From: Cladorrhinum sp. PSN259
Taxonomy: Eukaryota; Ascomycota; Sordariomycetes; Sordariales; Podosporaceae
Assembly: GCA_033725935.1 (NCBI GenBank)
Contig: MU867065.1
Span: 310,001-374,000 of the forward strand
Reading direction: 5' to 3'
Length of the DNA stretch: 64,000 nucleotides
Of the stretch, positions 53,184 to 64,000 are shown one piece after another; position 1 is the first letter of the stretch, and each line of letters opens with the position of its first letter. Below the pieces are notes generated by a model, which searched no databases, was not told the DNA's origin, and saw only the letters and a program-made list of their open reading frames with translations. A program made the translations under genes and the position numbers.

Positions 53184-54222
53184 TGGCGGTTGCCAAAACC
53201 AAACAAAAAAACAAAAGGTTACGCGTGAAAAGGGTAGAAAATATTCTGCTCAAATCAAGAACCCTAAAAATATTTTGTTTTAACTGGCATCTTTTCTTAT
53301 ATTTCTTTCAAAAAAAAAAAGCGTATTCCTTCAAATCCTCTGCAAGCGTATCCAAACATATCTTGTCTTTGGTCAAAGTTCTCCATGGGGGCAAATCGCA
53401 GTAATCCGGTTCGGGATAGCCCGATCGGGTATGCTTGTGTCGTGTGTTGTTGCGGTGTGCTAAAAATAGCAACTCTCCAAGGGGACCAAGCACCGCCAAT
53501 ATTTCGTATTGGTGTGACTGCATGCAAGCCACCGTTTTGCTCGTATGAAAGGCAACAAAAATGGGTCAATGCCAACGGATGTTCATTGGACCGAATTACT
53601 CCTAGGGCTGGCTGTGTATGAGCAGCCCAAGGCGTCAATAGCCCGATGTCATGTGCTGACATGATGATGATCTGGGGTAAATCCTTTGACACATAGTCTT
53701 GGACTCTGGGACCAATGATATCGGGACCCGCTGATTCCGTTCCGAGTAATAACAACTCGCTCACTGGCATTGCCATACTTTTCCACAGCCGCAGAATAAA
53801 ATGTGGAGTTCAACTGGAAATTCCTCGTGTTCACTTACGCCGAGGTCTTAGAGGCCAATATTGCATGTAGAGGGAGTAGTTCTTTGCCTGGTTTTGTTTC
53901 TAAATCCGGATAGTCCGAAGATGAGCCCCGGGAGAGACAAGGCGACGACACGAGATCTCATGACATGGCACCTACACATTGGACTCAGCATGGGAAACCC
54001 GAAAAGGGGACCCCCCAAAGCGCATCGGATAGGTAAGAAGTAGTAACGAGACCTTTGTCCAAGAAAAACTATAAGAAACCACCAACTTCACCGAATCGAC
54101 TCAGACTTCTTTTCCTCATCATCACAACATCATCAGCTCAAATCACAACATCAAGTTCTCACAATCACAACTACCACAACTACTACACATACACTCCACC
54201 TTTTAAACAACCAACCATCAAA
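53184..54222. other. intergenic region
   Basis: About 1 kb; the last 100 bp before 54223 are A/C-rich, typical of a 5' leader. No gene recognised. Confidence 0.4.
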
Positions 54223-54699
54223 ATGAAGTACACTGCAGCTGCCCTCATTATCTCAGGCTTGGCCTCCTCCGCCTTCGCCGCTCCCAACGCCAACCTCGAG
54301 TCCCGCACCGGAACCAATCCCTCCTGCAAATTCGGCACCTACCGCTGCACCTCCCCCAACACCGGGATCGAAATCTGCAACGTCCTTAACAAGTGGGAAC
54401 TGGTCGGGCCCTGCCCCTCTGGCACATCCTGCACCAACCTGCCCCAAAACGGCTTCACTCTGCCATTCTGCACCAACAACCCCGCTCCTACTCCCGCCGC
54501 GACTAAGGAGAAGCGCAACGGCCGCCCAGGCACGTCCCCCGGAGAGCACTGCTCGACTCCCGGACAGTACTCTTGCTTCGGACCCTACGCGATTCAGGTC
54601 TGCGATACGCAAAACGTGTCGCAGTTTGTGGGCAGCTGTCCCGAGAGGAGCCACTGTGATTACTTGAACGGGATCGCTTATTGCGTCGCTAGCGTTTAA
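54223..54699 (+). CDS. small secreted cysteine-rich protein with two CBM19-like modules
   Basis: A single exon, 158 aa from the ATG at 54223. The frame is open 56 codons upstream, but that part is low-complexity leader. Signal peptide MKYTAAALIISGLASSAFA. Two related modules follow: CKFGTYRCTSPNTGIEIC with CPSGTSCTNLPQNGFTLPFC, and CSTPGQYSCFGPYAIQVC with CPERSHCDYLNGIAYC. Each has six cysteines in a C-x-G-x-Y-x-C ... C ... CPxxxxC ... C pattern that resembles the chitin-binding family CBM19. The linker has a KEKRNGRPG site that could be cut by a Kex2-type protease. A chitin-binding or effector-like role is an inference. Confidence 0.75.
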   Translation: MKYTAAALIISGLASSAFAAPNANLESRTGTNPSCKFGTYRCTSPNTGIEICNVLNKWELVGPCPSGTSCTNLPQNGFTLPFCTNNPAPTPAATKEKRNGRPGTSPGEHCSTPGQYSCFGPYAIQVCDTQNVSQFVGSCPERSHCDYLNGIAYCVASV

Positions 54700-56762
54700 G
54701 GTGGAAGGAATAGAATGAGGAAAGGGGATTGAGGGGTTGTTGGAAGGTTGGTGGGGATTGAAGAACGGTGTAGGGATGAGACATGACTATCATTAAGGAG
54801 GAATTTTTTGTTTTTTTTGCGGGGGTTATATTAGGAAGTTTTATGGTACATAGTAGCGTTAATCTTTTTTTCTTCTTCTCATTTTCAGATACATTCCTTA
54901 ATGATACTTTTTATTAGACCAGAAAACTGTGTCGATGTCTCCATTGGTGGTTGATGATTCAGTTAATGTTTACTTTCGAGCTTTTGTAAGCTCAGCCCAT
55001 TCATGCAATCAATGCGCATTTCAAAAAGCTCAACTAAGTACATGCAAAGTTGATAGGGCTGTACATATTTCAATAAATACATTGTAGCAGTATCTACCTA
55101 GGGTGTAGGTGGCCCAAGCTCCACCTGCTTCCTTCCAGCAGACAGCCCCTAACCACCTTTCACTTCCACCACTACCTTATTACACCATAGAATAGGTCAT
55201 AATTCTGTTGCCCTCTAGCATTCTATATAAATAGTAACCTTCGGATTGTAAAAATAATCAAAAGACAAAAAGCTCATCTTCCCCAGGCTGCCACCCCTGG
55301 TTCATCAGACTACCAAACAGCCCGTTGCTCCTGCCATGGCTCGAACGCGGGTACTCATGAGTTCAGAGAACTCGAATATCCCTTGTTTCGGGCAGCAGCG
55401 CGGGGCGGTTTTGGAAGACCGCACCTGTACTGCTTGACTACGTCTGGTCAAGTCGGCCGACTTACGATAGCGGTTTCCGCTGGGAGGAGGTGGACGGGAA
55501 GTAATATATATATAGCCCTGAGAAGCCTGTAAAAGTTGCATTTGAGAAGCACCAGTTGGCCATAACCATACCAAGTAATCAAAGAATGGGCTCCAGCACG
55601 AGCTTGATTCAGAAACTGAGCTTGAGAGAAATATCAATCTCGTCTGTTTGCAGCATTGTTGAGATCCATCAACTGTGCTGGTGCCGTAAAGTCTCACCTC
55701 AATCCATATCAATCCTCACTCCCAAATAAAATTGGAAAAATTGGAAAACCACACACTGCTTGTTCTGTTAATCTACATAGCATCCTCAATGCCGCCAACG
55801 TCTCTTATATTTTAATATTCGTCCTCCTTTTTCTCTTCACGTGGAATGGTGTAGCATCTGTCACACTTCCAACCAGTCGGCTCATAGTCTTGAATCTCCT
55901 GGATATTGCAGCGTATATAGCAGTTTTGGACGCACATTTTTACCTCTCCTGGAGTCAATGACCTTGCTGATAGATTCTGTTTGTTCTTGACTTTGTGCTT
56001 GAGTGTCTGAATTGGATGTCGATGGTACACCATTGTCAAGTGTGAAGGCGAAGAAGACATTTATAAACCAGCTTCCAGCAATCAAAGCCACGTCACCAAT
56101 GCAAGTGTGCTGCTGGCATCTTTGTGTGTTATTTAACGGGTTCCCCTTGTACGATTGTAATGAATGATGAAGAATAAAAAGAATGAACAGACGAAAGGCT
56201 CATTGCATGAATATGGACCAAGTGATAAAGGCACCTGGAAGAGGTCTATCACAGGATGAAATTGCATGCTGTTCTGCTGATCATTCTGTTTACAGTTTGC
56301 CAGCCAACCAGAAACCATTGATAACCTTTTGTTGTTGAACTTTGTTGAGTTTAAATGTGATATCAACATGCTCATGTTCTCGGTTTGCTGGGTCAAACGG
56401 GCAAATCAGTTGAGAAAATCTCAAATTTTGGCAAACGTAATCAAGGCATATGCTCTTTCTCAAGTTAACAGCAGACGGTTGTTGAGATGACCCGACGTGA
56501 TGTGGCCCTTCCGCCGCTGCCCTCACCGCCTACGCAATCAGGTTAGTGCTGAGTCTGCAACCCCCACTGTGCAGCTGTTGCCCCACCATGAGTCACCCGA
56601 AATCGGACGGCTCGGGCGGTGAAATGCGGAATAATCAAGTTGCCAGCTTTTGTCTGGCTTTGGTGGCTCTGGCAATTCAAAGTTTCGATCAATCAAACCC
56701 CCGGTTCCCTGGAATTTAGATCTGTGAATCGCCAGGATCGTTTTTTTTTTCTATACATAAGA
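54700..56762. other. long intergenic region
   Basis: About 2.1 kb without a recognisable gene. A 135-codon minus-strand frame (55305-55712) has no protein motif. A T-run lies directly before the trpE start (56741-56750). Confidence 0.4.
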
Positions 56763-58603
56763 ATGGCTCCTTCAGCGAATTTGGATACGCTGCCACCACG
56801 ACAGGAGGCCCGCAAGCTTTTTGAGCAGACTTGCCAAGCAGCCCCACGTCCGACGCTTCTACCCATTTGCATCTCTGTTCCTTCTGATCTGCTGACTCCA
56901 ACGGCAATCTACCTCAAGCTTTCCAATGGGTGCGTGTCATTTTTCGAAATCAATTGCTGAATAAACCGTTGACTCAGGCCGGATGGCACTCACAGCGCAA
57001 CCGCGGAATATTCGTTTCTATTAGAGAGCGCCACTGGTAGCACGGAAACCGTTGGTCGTTACAGCTTCATCGGTGCCAGTAAGTGGTTTGAAACCTGTCC
57101 CGGAAAACCATCGTTTTCTGACAACCGCAATCCAAAGACCCGAGAAAGGTTCTGGCAACCGGTCCCGGCTATGAAGATGTCGGCGACCCTCTCCGCGCCC
57201 TCGAGGCCACTCTTGCCGAGGACCGAGTCCTCAGTATTCCGACCCTCAAGATTCCTAGCTTGACGGGTGGCGCTGTTGGCTACTTGTCATACGACTGCAT
57301 CAAGTACTTCGAGCCCAAAACCGCCAGGCCGCTGAAAGACAATCTCCACATTCCCGAAGCGCTATTCATGTTGTTCGACACGGTGGTGGCATTTGATCAT
57401 TTCTTCCAGACCGTCACTATTGTGACTCACATGAGGCTACCCGAGAGCATTGATGGCTTCGAAGCAGCTTACGGCGAGGCTGAGACCACGATTCGAGAGA
57501 CTCTCGCGAAGATCGAGCAGCCCGAGACACCTCTGCCCCCAATCAACCCGAGCAAACCTGCGTCCGAGCAGCAATACTCCTCCAATGTTGGCCGCCACGG
57601 TTACGAGTCATTCGTTACCGACCTCAAGAAGCACATCATCAAGGGCGACATTATTCAAGCAGTTCCCTCGCAGCGCTTCTCACGCAGCACCACTCTCCAC
57701 CCCTTCAACGTGTACCGCACCCTGCGGACTCTCAACCCCTCACCTTACCTCTTTTTCCTCTCGTGCTCCGACTTCCACATCGTTGGCGCATCACCAGAAT
57801 GTCTTATGAAGACTGATGGCTACGCCGACTTGCCCGAGGACACACGTTTCGGTTTCTCGGCAGATGCTGGCAAACACCGACCCAAGATCGTCAACCACGC
57901 GATTGCCGGTACCATCAAACGCGGTCTTACCCATGCCGAGGATGACGAACTCGCTGCAGTGTTGCACAATAGTACCAAGGACCGAGCTGAGCACGTCATG
58001 CTTGTCGATTTGGCCCGCAATGATGTGAACCGTGTTTGCCACCCATCCTCCGTCAAAGTGGATCGTTTGATGAGAATCGATCGTTTCTCGCACGTCCAAC
58101 ATTTAACCTCGGAGGTCTCTGGCTTGTTGCGACCAGAGTGCACTCGCTGGGATGCCATGAGAAGCATCTTCCCTGCCGGTACCGTTTCTGGAGCGCCCAA
58201 GATCAGAGCGATGGAATTGATTTATGACCTGGAGAAGGAGAAGCGTGGTATCTATGCCGGTGCCGCTGGATGGTTTGCGTATGACGTCGTCCGGATTGAT
58301 AACGAGGGAAAGGCTAGACTGGATGAGGGCCAGATGGACACCTGCATTGCTATCCGCACAATGCTGATCAAAAACGAGATTGCGTATCTGCAGGCTGGTG
58401 GCGGCATTGTCTTTGACAGTGAGAAGACGGAGGAGTGGATGGAGACGATGAACAAGCTCGCTGCTAACCTTCGATGCATTGAGTTGGCTGAAAAGTACTA
58501 TGGCGACGGGTTTGGCTCCAAGTCAGTTCAGGAAATTATCGAGGACGAGAGGCGGAAGGGTGATGAGTACTACAAGCTTCAGACCATGGGTGCGGGGGCG
58601 TAG
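56763..58603 (+). CDS. trpE: anthranilate synthase component I
   Basis: Three exons, 56763-56929, 56978-57078 and 57138-58603, with introns of 48 and 59 bp; 577 aa. The N-terminal domain carries the tryptophan feedback site (Leu70-Leu-Glu-Ser in EYSFLLESATGS). The C-terminal chorismate-binding domain has GDIIQAVPSQRFSR, FLSCSDFHIVGASPEC, LVDLARNDVNRVCHPSSVKV, TVSGAPKIRAMELIYDLE and YLQAGGGIVFDS. It converts chorismate and ammonia or glutamine-derived nitrogen to anthranilate, the first step of tryptophan synthesis; the glutamine amidotransferase part is a separate protein in fungi (TRP3/trpC). The yeast name is TRP2. Length and motifs are normal. Confidence 0.97.
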
Positions 58604-59149
58604 AGACGCCTGCATTTCTTGGGAGGATAAGTCTAAATTTTTGTATTTGTATATCGAGAAATTACGTGGGTTCAGTAAACCATTATCGATTATGACGTTT
58701 TTTATGTCATCTCTCTCTTTTCATTTTTTCTTAGTGGCCTCCTATCCTCACCCCCTGAAGCCTTACTATCCACCGTAACGACAGCCGTCTATCAATCAAA
58801 CAACAACAGGCCACCACCCTTCAAAGCTCAACCAATTCCATCCAAAGCTCTTATGACCATCCGCGTACCCAACCCTTGTATCAACATAATGATCATAAAT
58901 CACGGGTGCCTGACCATTGTTTTTGTTCTCCTCAAACACACCCTGACCGCCCGGAAGAATCGCAATACAGCACACGGTCATCTACGCCACGGATGACAGT
59001 AACCCCTAGGCACCAGACTGCCCCTATGCTGAATCTTCATTCCTTCGTCACCTGTTTTTTCACACAATCAAAGTTATTAGCAACCATCATCCAGGTCCAC
59101 ATCCCGTTCGGACAAGCGAGCAAAAAGCCCATCTTGCTGTGTCGAAATT
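58604..59149. other. intergenic region
   Basis: About 545 bp. A 61-codon minus-strand frame at 58796-58981 begins with ATG but is too short to support. Confidence 0.35.
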
Positions 59150-59797
59150 TATTCAGGACATAGGACATCGGATGGATCGTCCACACCACGACGCTTCAGC
59201 TCCTTGGAGAGCACGGATGGAAGTTCGATGTCGAAGTGGTTGTCGCTGAAGGGGCTCATTTGGAAAACGGGATCAGCTCGCCGCGTTCGAGGCAGGTGTA
59301 ACAGCACAGCGAAATACAAGGAGCACATGATTCCCATTGCAAAGTTGAATGAGATGCTAGAAATAGAATCGTTCTTGATTGTGTATATTAAACCCAAGGT
59401 GGGAACGATCCTCCTTCTTTATCATGCACAGACGACAAGGCCGCTTGCAGTAGAATGACTTCACTCCGCGCATTTTCCGCTGCTGGGGTAAATCTCCGAT
59501 CAGCGTTGACACAAATGAACAAATACTCATTGTTTGTCCTGCAACGGTAACTTCGACCCCTCCATCCATGTCAGCGAGATGCCCTAATACATCTATAATA
59601 TCTTACAACTCAGCCCGATAGGGGCCGAGGGTAACTGGCAGGACACTTGACCGCCTCTCCCGAATAGACTTCGGAACAAACTGCGCAAACAGATAAATTC
59701 CCATAATTGAACGAGTCATCGAACGGAACAGGCCGAACTCATCGGCGTAGAACTGGAGTGGTAAAGACCAAATATCTTTACCAACCCAATGTTCCAC
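59150..59797 (-). mobile_element. transposase fossil (CACTA/plant-like Tnp-type domain protein)
   Basis: On the minus strand, LPLQFYADEFGLFRSMTRSI and VLPVTLGPYRAEL are followed, in the same frame after TAA at 59603-59605, by ICSFVSTLIGDLPQQRKMRG and KRPCRLCMIKKED. The order matches large fungal transposon proteins that read LPxxxYxDEFGL, then xGDxPQQxKxxG and a CRxC pair. Both ends are missing and stops interrupt the frame. CAA to TAA would fit C-to-T change at CpA on the coding strand. Only this central piece remains, so the superfamily call is tentative. Confidence 0.55.
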
Positions 59798-61211
59798 GAA
59801 ATGCCAGTGAGCTCTTCCAAACGTCCGAAGCTCAAGCTCTGCACGTAAAGGGGAAGCCTAATTGCAGCTCCTCCGCGCCCGGCGCGAAGCCATCTGCCCG
59901 GGCACGAATCGTCTGCTGGGATCATCTACCACTTCAAATCTGCGTGCGTGCCGTACGCAGAGTCACCGATCCTGACACGAAAGCCTCGTATGACACTCGG
60001 GTGAGCGGTGGCCAAGTTCACCACACCTCCAGGACAATATTCACCCACGACCTAATACCTTGATCTGGTTGACGTAGGGGGTTGTTGGATTGCGAACCGG
60101 ATGTAGCTGGCGGTTTTGGTCATTTCGAAAATAAATTGCGCTAACGTCTCAGAGACTCCCGCCTCCCGCCTCAATAACAAGTGTTGGCCAGGCCAGGCAC
60201 CTTTAGTACTAGTAGCTTAATGACTGCAGTGGCTCGACTTGATAATGGATGGTTATAGCTCGTATAATTATCCCTCTTCCCCACCATCCTCCTCTTGCTT
60301 TTTGTCCTTGACTCTGCGTCTTGGTAAGGGTGGTAGGCGTCGGATTGAAGCGCCTCGGTTTATAGCGTTTACGGCCACGACGATTCACCCATTGTTCCCA
60401 TCATGCTGTATCACCCAGCAGTTAGCATAATGCCAATAGAATAACACAACGACAGCCATGATTTCTAGTAGAGTACGCCCTAGACAGGGAATAGTTTTAC
60501 CTACATGTACTTATAGAAATCGCGTTCTCAAGTAGGTATCAGGAAGAGTGAAGACACTTGGAACTCCGGGAGCAAAGAAACGACTGAACATGAACACAGT
60601 AAACAAAGGCGTGACAGGGTTCATGGAGTTTGAAGATGTGTGACGCTGAACAAATCAAACATACATAAAACAAAATAAACAATGCCAGAAACATACTTTG
60701 AATGGCCTTAAACACTATTATAAGTTTGTAGAACAATACTAAGCAGCGATAAAAAAAAAAAAAGAAAAATCATAAAGGGAGTTAAAGATCCAAAACCAAG
60801 ATCGTCAATCTCATTGCATGGTGTATGTGAGCTAGTAGTCCGTACACAACCGTGTCATTACGCAGAGGCCCGTCTTTTCAAGGACAATAGTGTTTAATCT
60901 CGAATCTCAAGAACTCAGCTTATTGTCTGTAGAGTAAAAGAACTACGAACTAAGTGTATGACAGAGAGAGGAAGAGAGAGCGAAAAAGAAAAGACAGCTC
61001 CCCGGAGATATTATCATCAGTCCATGCCACCTGCCCAGCCGTCCAACTGAACGATATGAAACGGAAAGAGATTAATAGAACCGGTGTCGAGCATCATATC
61101 TATTCTCTAATTCATCCTAAACCCTCAGCCCCCAAGAGTTCCTTTTCTTCCCAAGCCAAACCCACAAACGCCCTTCATCCGATGTTCGCTCCTAGATACC
61201 GGAAAGGCGAT
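59798..61211. other. intergenic region
   Basis: About 1.4 kb of non-coding sequence that may contain further transposon debris next to the fossil. A poly-A tract lies at 60750-60769. Nothing else recognised. Confidence 0.35.
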
Positions 61212-62306
61212 CTAGATATGAAACCAGTCGGGCAATTGATCGATCACCGCCCTGACAACAGGCAAAGTACCGTTCAGGAACCGAGTAGGGTGGTTGTACT
61301 GAACTCGGGGAAGCTCGTCGCGGATATACATGTAGAAGTGGTATATCCAAAAGTACCCCTCGGCCCTTCTGATGAAATCGATGCGGTTCTCCCTGACCAG
61401 ACGAAGGACGTCGAGATCACCGCGGTCGTGTCCGATCTTCAACTTGCCCTCCCTGCGGGCCTTGGCACAATCGCCACACTCACAATCAATGTCAGAGTCG
61501 GGGCTTCCGCCGAGATCCATGTCGGTGTCTTGGTCCACCACGTTGTTATCCCTGTCCTCATCATCAGATGAGTCGGTCTCGGGCTTGGTTTTGAGCAACG
61601 GAGCAGGGCGGCGAAGATAGACAGGAAGGCCACTGCGGTAAATCCTCTCCTCGAACCAGTAGGTGTCATCATCGCGGAGAACGACGGTCTCACGACGACC
61701 GGCGGTGGCCGGGGGAGAGCAGAAGCCGGGAGGTTTGGCGTCGAAGCCGTTCTCCTGCCACCACTTCATCATCATCTCTAGGCCATTGACTTTGACGCCA
61801 TTTTCATCGGAGACGATATCGTACTACAATTTGAATCAGTACTATGATTGATTAAAGATTGGTGGGAATGGAGAGGAACTGCCACTTACACTATCAAGTC
61901 GCTGCTTGACAACGAATTCGGGCTCATCGGACTGACTGCCAGTGGTAGACATGGCATCGTCGCTGCCGCGCTGCGTAGAAACAGGAGATTCTACGGGAGA
62001 CGACGACGTGCCCTGGTCGAGGCGATCGATGTACCACATTCTGCGGCGACTCGGAGCTATGCGGAATCCCGGGCCTATGCGGCGTCTCCAGTTGTAAGCC
62101 CTGGTGCGATTATTAGAATTGCCATCTTGATTGATGTACTAGTAACAAAAAAGCGACTTTTAACGGAACGAACACAGGAACACCGATCAACAAAACATGT
62201 ATTTTGGAATTGCGCACAGAAGAACAGGGATGAAGGATTTGCTTACAAAGTGGGAGATGGCACTCAGCTGAGATCTACGGAGGTTGATTGACAGATGCAG
62301 AAAGCG
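61212..62306 (-). CDS. conserved fungal protein, unknown function; 5' end unresolved
   Basis: The last exon (61823-61212) and the preceding exon (62138-61890) join in phase 0 across a 66-bp intron (GTAAGT...TTGTAG) at RLDS|YDIVSD. A further exon ending at 62247 joins in phase 0 across a 108-bp intron (GTAAGC...ACTAG) at SHF|YINQ. This yields SQLSAISHFYINQDGNSNNR, RAYNWRRRIGPGFRIAPSRR and RMWYIDRL, an arginine-rich block that looks coding. The frame is open only up to 62306, with no ATG, so the true first exon is missing from my model; alternatively translation starts at the ATG at 62039. The C-terminal part has YWFEERIYRSGLPVYLRRPA, an acidic Asp-rich loop, a CECGDC motif (possible metal site) and ENRIDFIRRAEGYFWIYHFY. 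I do not recognise the family. Confidence 0.6.
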
Positions 62307-63475
62307 TCACCTGCGAAGAAAAGCGAAAGATTAAAAAGAAGAAGGAGGAGGAGAGACGAAACGGAGGGTAAAGGTATTTCCACTACCTAGGAAGGGGAAA
62401 CGACTATAGTAGGTCCGGAACCTTCTTTTTCAGCCCGAGCCTTCACTGTCCATTGCTGTTTCTATAGTTGGTCTATTGCTATAAGGTACCAGATCCTTGC
62501 AGCCGCAGCAGGAGCAGTATTAGAAGAATGAAATGGTAGTTATGGTTTGTACCCGGCCGAACAATGCAGAGATCAAACAAAGATTAAAAAAATCAGGTGA
62601 TACCGCTGTGTGCATTTTGTATCTGCCTTACTGAATAGGGAAGCGTTCAGGTGTTTACAGTTAAATACATAGGGACCTGAGACAGTCCGAAGAAGATAGT
62701 TTGATGGGATCGATGTCGTTGGTAACCATAAACATCAGACTGCTAGTTCTGCTCATGCTTCTAAAGGAATTTGAAGCGAAGACTATGCCCGGCCCCAGTT
62801 ATTGATACGCTCAATGATCTGTACCTATGTTCGTGATGGCTTTACTCTCTTGTACCACACATAGATCAGCCTGGCCTCGTAGTACCGGCCCGGCAATATT
62901 AGCTGTGCAATAAGGCCAGACACGCATTATTTGCGGCGACCAATGGGCCATGGGGAAACTCTGTCTCCCCATGGCATCCCAGTGTATTCACAATTTTAAA
63001 CCACCTCATGTTGTAGCTTCGCTCCAGTGATGATTGTCTCAACATGGATTGTGACTGGGTCATGAGGCGACATGGAAACCAAACCTTTCATCTTGCCCAC
63101 TCTGTTATTCCACCCATAGTGCCATAAGTACATGTCTTTCGTTGGGATGAATACGTCCTCGATGTTGTGTTGAAGCTTCCTTGTTGAGGTCGCAATCTTA
63201 TGTAATCAAGCTGGAACTTGGAAACCCATATCCTGGGTTCCCCGCTTCCAACTTTCACTGGCACTTGCACTTCAACAAACGACTCTTTGAAGGTGAAACC
63301 GATGGCAGTCCGGCGTGGAACGCAATATTCTAGTCTGGCTCACATCTTTAGAAGAGCAACAGATCCGGCAGCCCGCTGGACAAGCCCACAGTTTGTATCA
63401 GGTCCCACATCTACGAATCGCACGACAAAGCAACAACATCGTCAACAAACACGCGGACTGCATCTTACCTCAAAC
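62307..63475. other. divergent intergenic region
   Basis: About 1.2 kb between the unresolved 5' end of the minus-strand gene and the methyltransferase gene. It may hold the missing first exon. Nothing else recognised. Confidence 0.35.
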
Positions 63476-64000
63476 ATGTCGGCCAGCAAAAAGCCCGACT
63501 GGTCACCGAACCAATACCTCCTCTTCAAACAAGCCCGCGGGCGCGCCATTGACGACTTGATCGCTTACCTTGCGCGGTCTCTTCCAACCGCTCCATCCCG
63601 GATCATCGATCTTGGCTGCGGTCCCGGCAACAGCACCCAGTCACTCCTGACACAGTTCCCATCAGCAAACATTTCGGGCATCGACTCCTCCCCCGCCATG
63701 ATAGACGCGGCCAAGAAGGCCCTGCCGAATCTGGAGTTCTCACTCGCCGATTTGTCGTCGTATAACCCTCCCATCTCAGAAGATCAAAAACCAGCACTCC
63801 TCTTCTCCAACGCCGTATTCCACTGGCTCCCCTCCAGCCAGCGCATTCCCACCATATCCCGTCTCTTGCGCACTCTTAATTCCGGTGGTGTTCTGGCCTT
63901 CCAAGTTCCAGATAACTTCAACGAGCCTTCGCACCGTGCAATGAGGGAGACCGCAAACTCGCCCGAATTCGCATCGTATTACAAAGGTCAACCCAAACCA
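63476..64000 (+). CDS. trans-aconitate 2-methyltransferase-like protein (3' end outside window)
   Basis: The frame opens at the ATG at 63476 and continues to the window edge; 175 codons are present. MSASKKPDWSPNQYLLFKQA is followed by class I SAM-binding motif I (RIIDLGCGPGNSTQSLL), motif II (ISGIDSSPAMIDAAKKALPN) and LLFSNAVFHWLPSSQRIPTI, then GGVLAFQVPDNFNEPSH. The order WSPxQYLxFxxxR, DLGCGPGNST, NAxxHW and QxPxNxxxPSH is that of trans-aconitate methyltransferases, which methylate spontaneously formed trans-aconitate using S-adenosylmethionine. The C-terminal third is missing, so intactness cannot be judged. No intron is needed in the visible part. Confidence 0.9.
   Translation, partial: MSASKKPDWSPNQYLLFKQARGRAIDDLIAYLARSLPTAPSRIIDLGCGPGNSTQSLLTQFPSANISGIDSSPAMIDAAKKALPNLEFSLADLSSYNPPISEDQKPALLFSNAVFHWLPSSQRIPTISRLLRTLNSGGVLAFQVPDNFNEPSHRAMRETANSPEFASYYKGQPKP

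Noticed and set aside
55305..55712. 135-codon minus-strand frame, and a GTTCGAGCC tRNA B-box-like site at about 55340
   Set aside because: No protein motif; the T-arm around the B-box-like site does not pair and no A box or acceptor stem fits.
58796..58981. 61-codon minus-strand frame starting with ATG
   Set aside because: Too short, with no recognisable motif or splice partner; it may be a terminal exon, but this cannot be supported.
1..64000. CRISPR arrays, operons, phage or bacterial insertion sequences
   Set aside because: No spaced repeats, polycistronic layout or prokaryotic elements; all gene structures are fungal.

Overview
This window looks like nuclear DNA of a filamentous ascomycete (Pezizomycotina). 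The evidence is short spliceosomal introns (about 48-119 bp) with GTRNGT donors and CTAAC-like branch points, a lone dispersed 5S rRNA gene, several HET-domain genes, and a fungal cell-wall, secretome and housekeeping gene set (RPB2, TRP2/trpE, VMA10, PET117, GH45-CBM1). Assignment to Leotiomycetes is only a guess from overall gene flavour. No CRISPR array, operon or bacterial-type feature was seen, and no tRNA was recognised.

Layout. At 0-13 kb there is a membrane-anchored HET-like gene running off the left edge, a multi-pass membrane protein, a 5S rRNA gene, a Myb-like plus GIY-YIG-like single-exon gene, a small tetraspan protein, an intronless family-1 glycosyltransferase, an IFI6/27-like protein, and an ASCH/PUA-like gene carrying one in-frame stop. 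At 13.9-27.8 kb lies a dense, mostly housekeeping block: GH45 endoglucanase, RPB2, PET117 and VMA10 (divergent), a CTNNBL1 homologue and a phosphoglycerate-mutase-family gene (divergent), and a NUDIX hydrolase. Two micro-exons (9 and 16 nt), a start codon cut off by an intron, and a probable AT-AG intron were reconstructed here.

At 28-39 kb is the accessory region. A decayed HET pseudogene is followed by a very large eight-exon minus-strand gene (29861-36876) whose spliced frame is continuous for 2,186 codons. It encodes a Hsp90/sacsin-type GHKL ATPase, a long middle part, a NOV/DUF3883-type domain and a canonical C-terminal HET effector domain. Same-orientation copies of a degenerate repeat lie on both sides of it, and an orphan C-terminal fragment of an AAA+ ATPase lies beyond the second copy. 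This ATPase-HET fusion is my main candidate for an unusual (allorecognition or immune-like) system.

At 39-59 kb are secreted and membrane proteins (cupredoxin, DUF1996, a divergent pair of thaumatin-like genes of which one is broken, a CBM19-like cysteine-rich protein), a DUF6604-type protein, a TMEM205-like protein and anthranilate synthase component I. At 59-64 kb are a transposase fossil, a conserved gene whose 5' end is unresolved, and the start of a trans-aconitate methyltransferase-like gene running off the right edge. Four reading frames are interrupted by single in-frame stops. Two or three of these fit C-to-T change at CpA sites, as expected from past repeat-induced point mutation.
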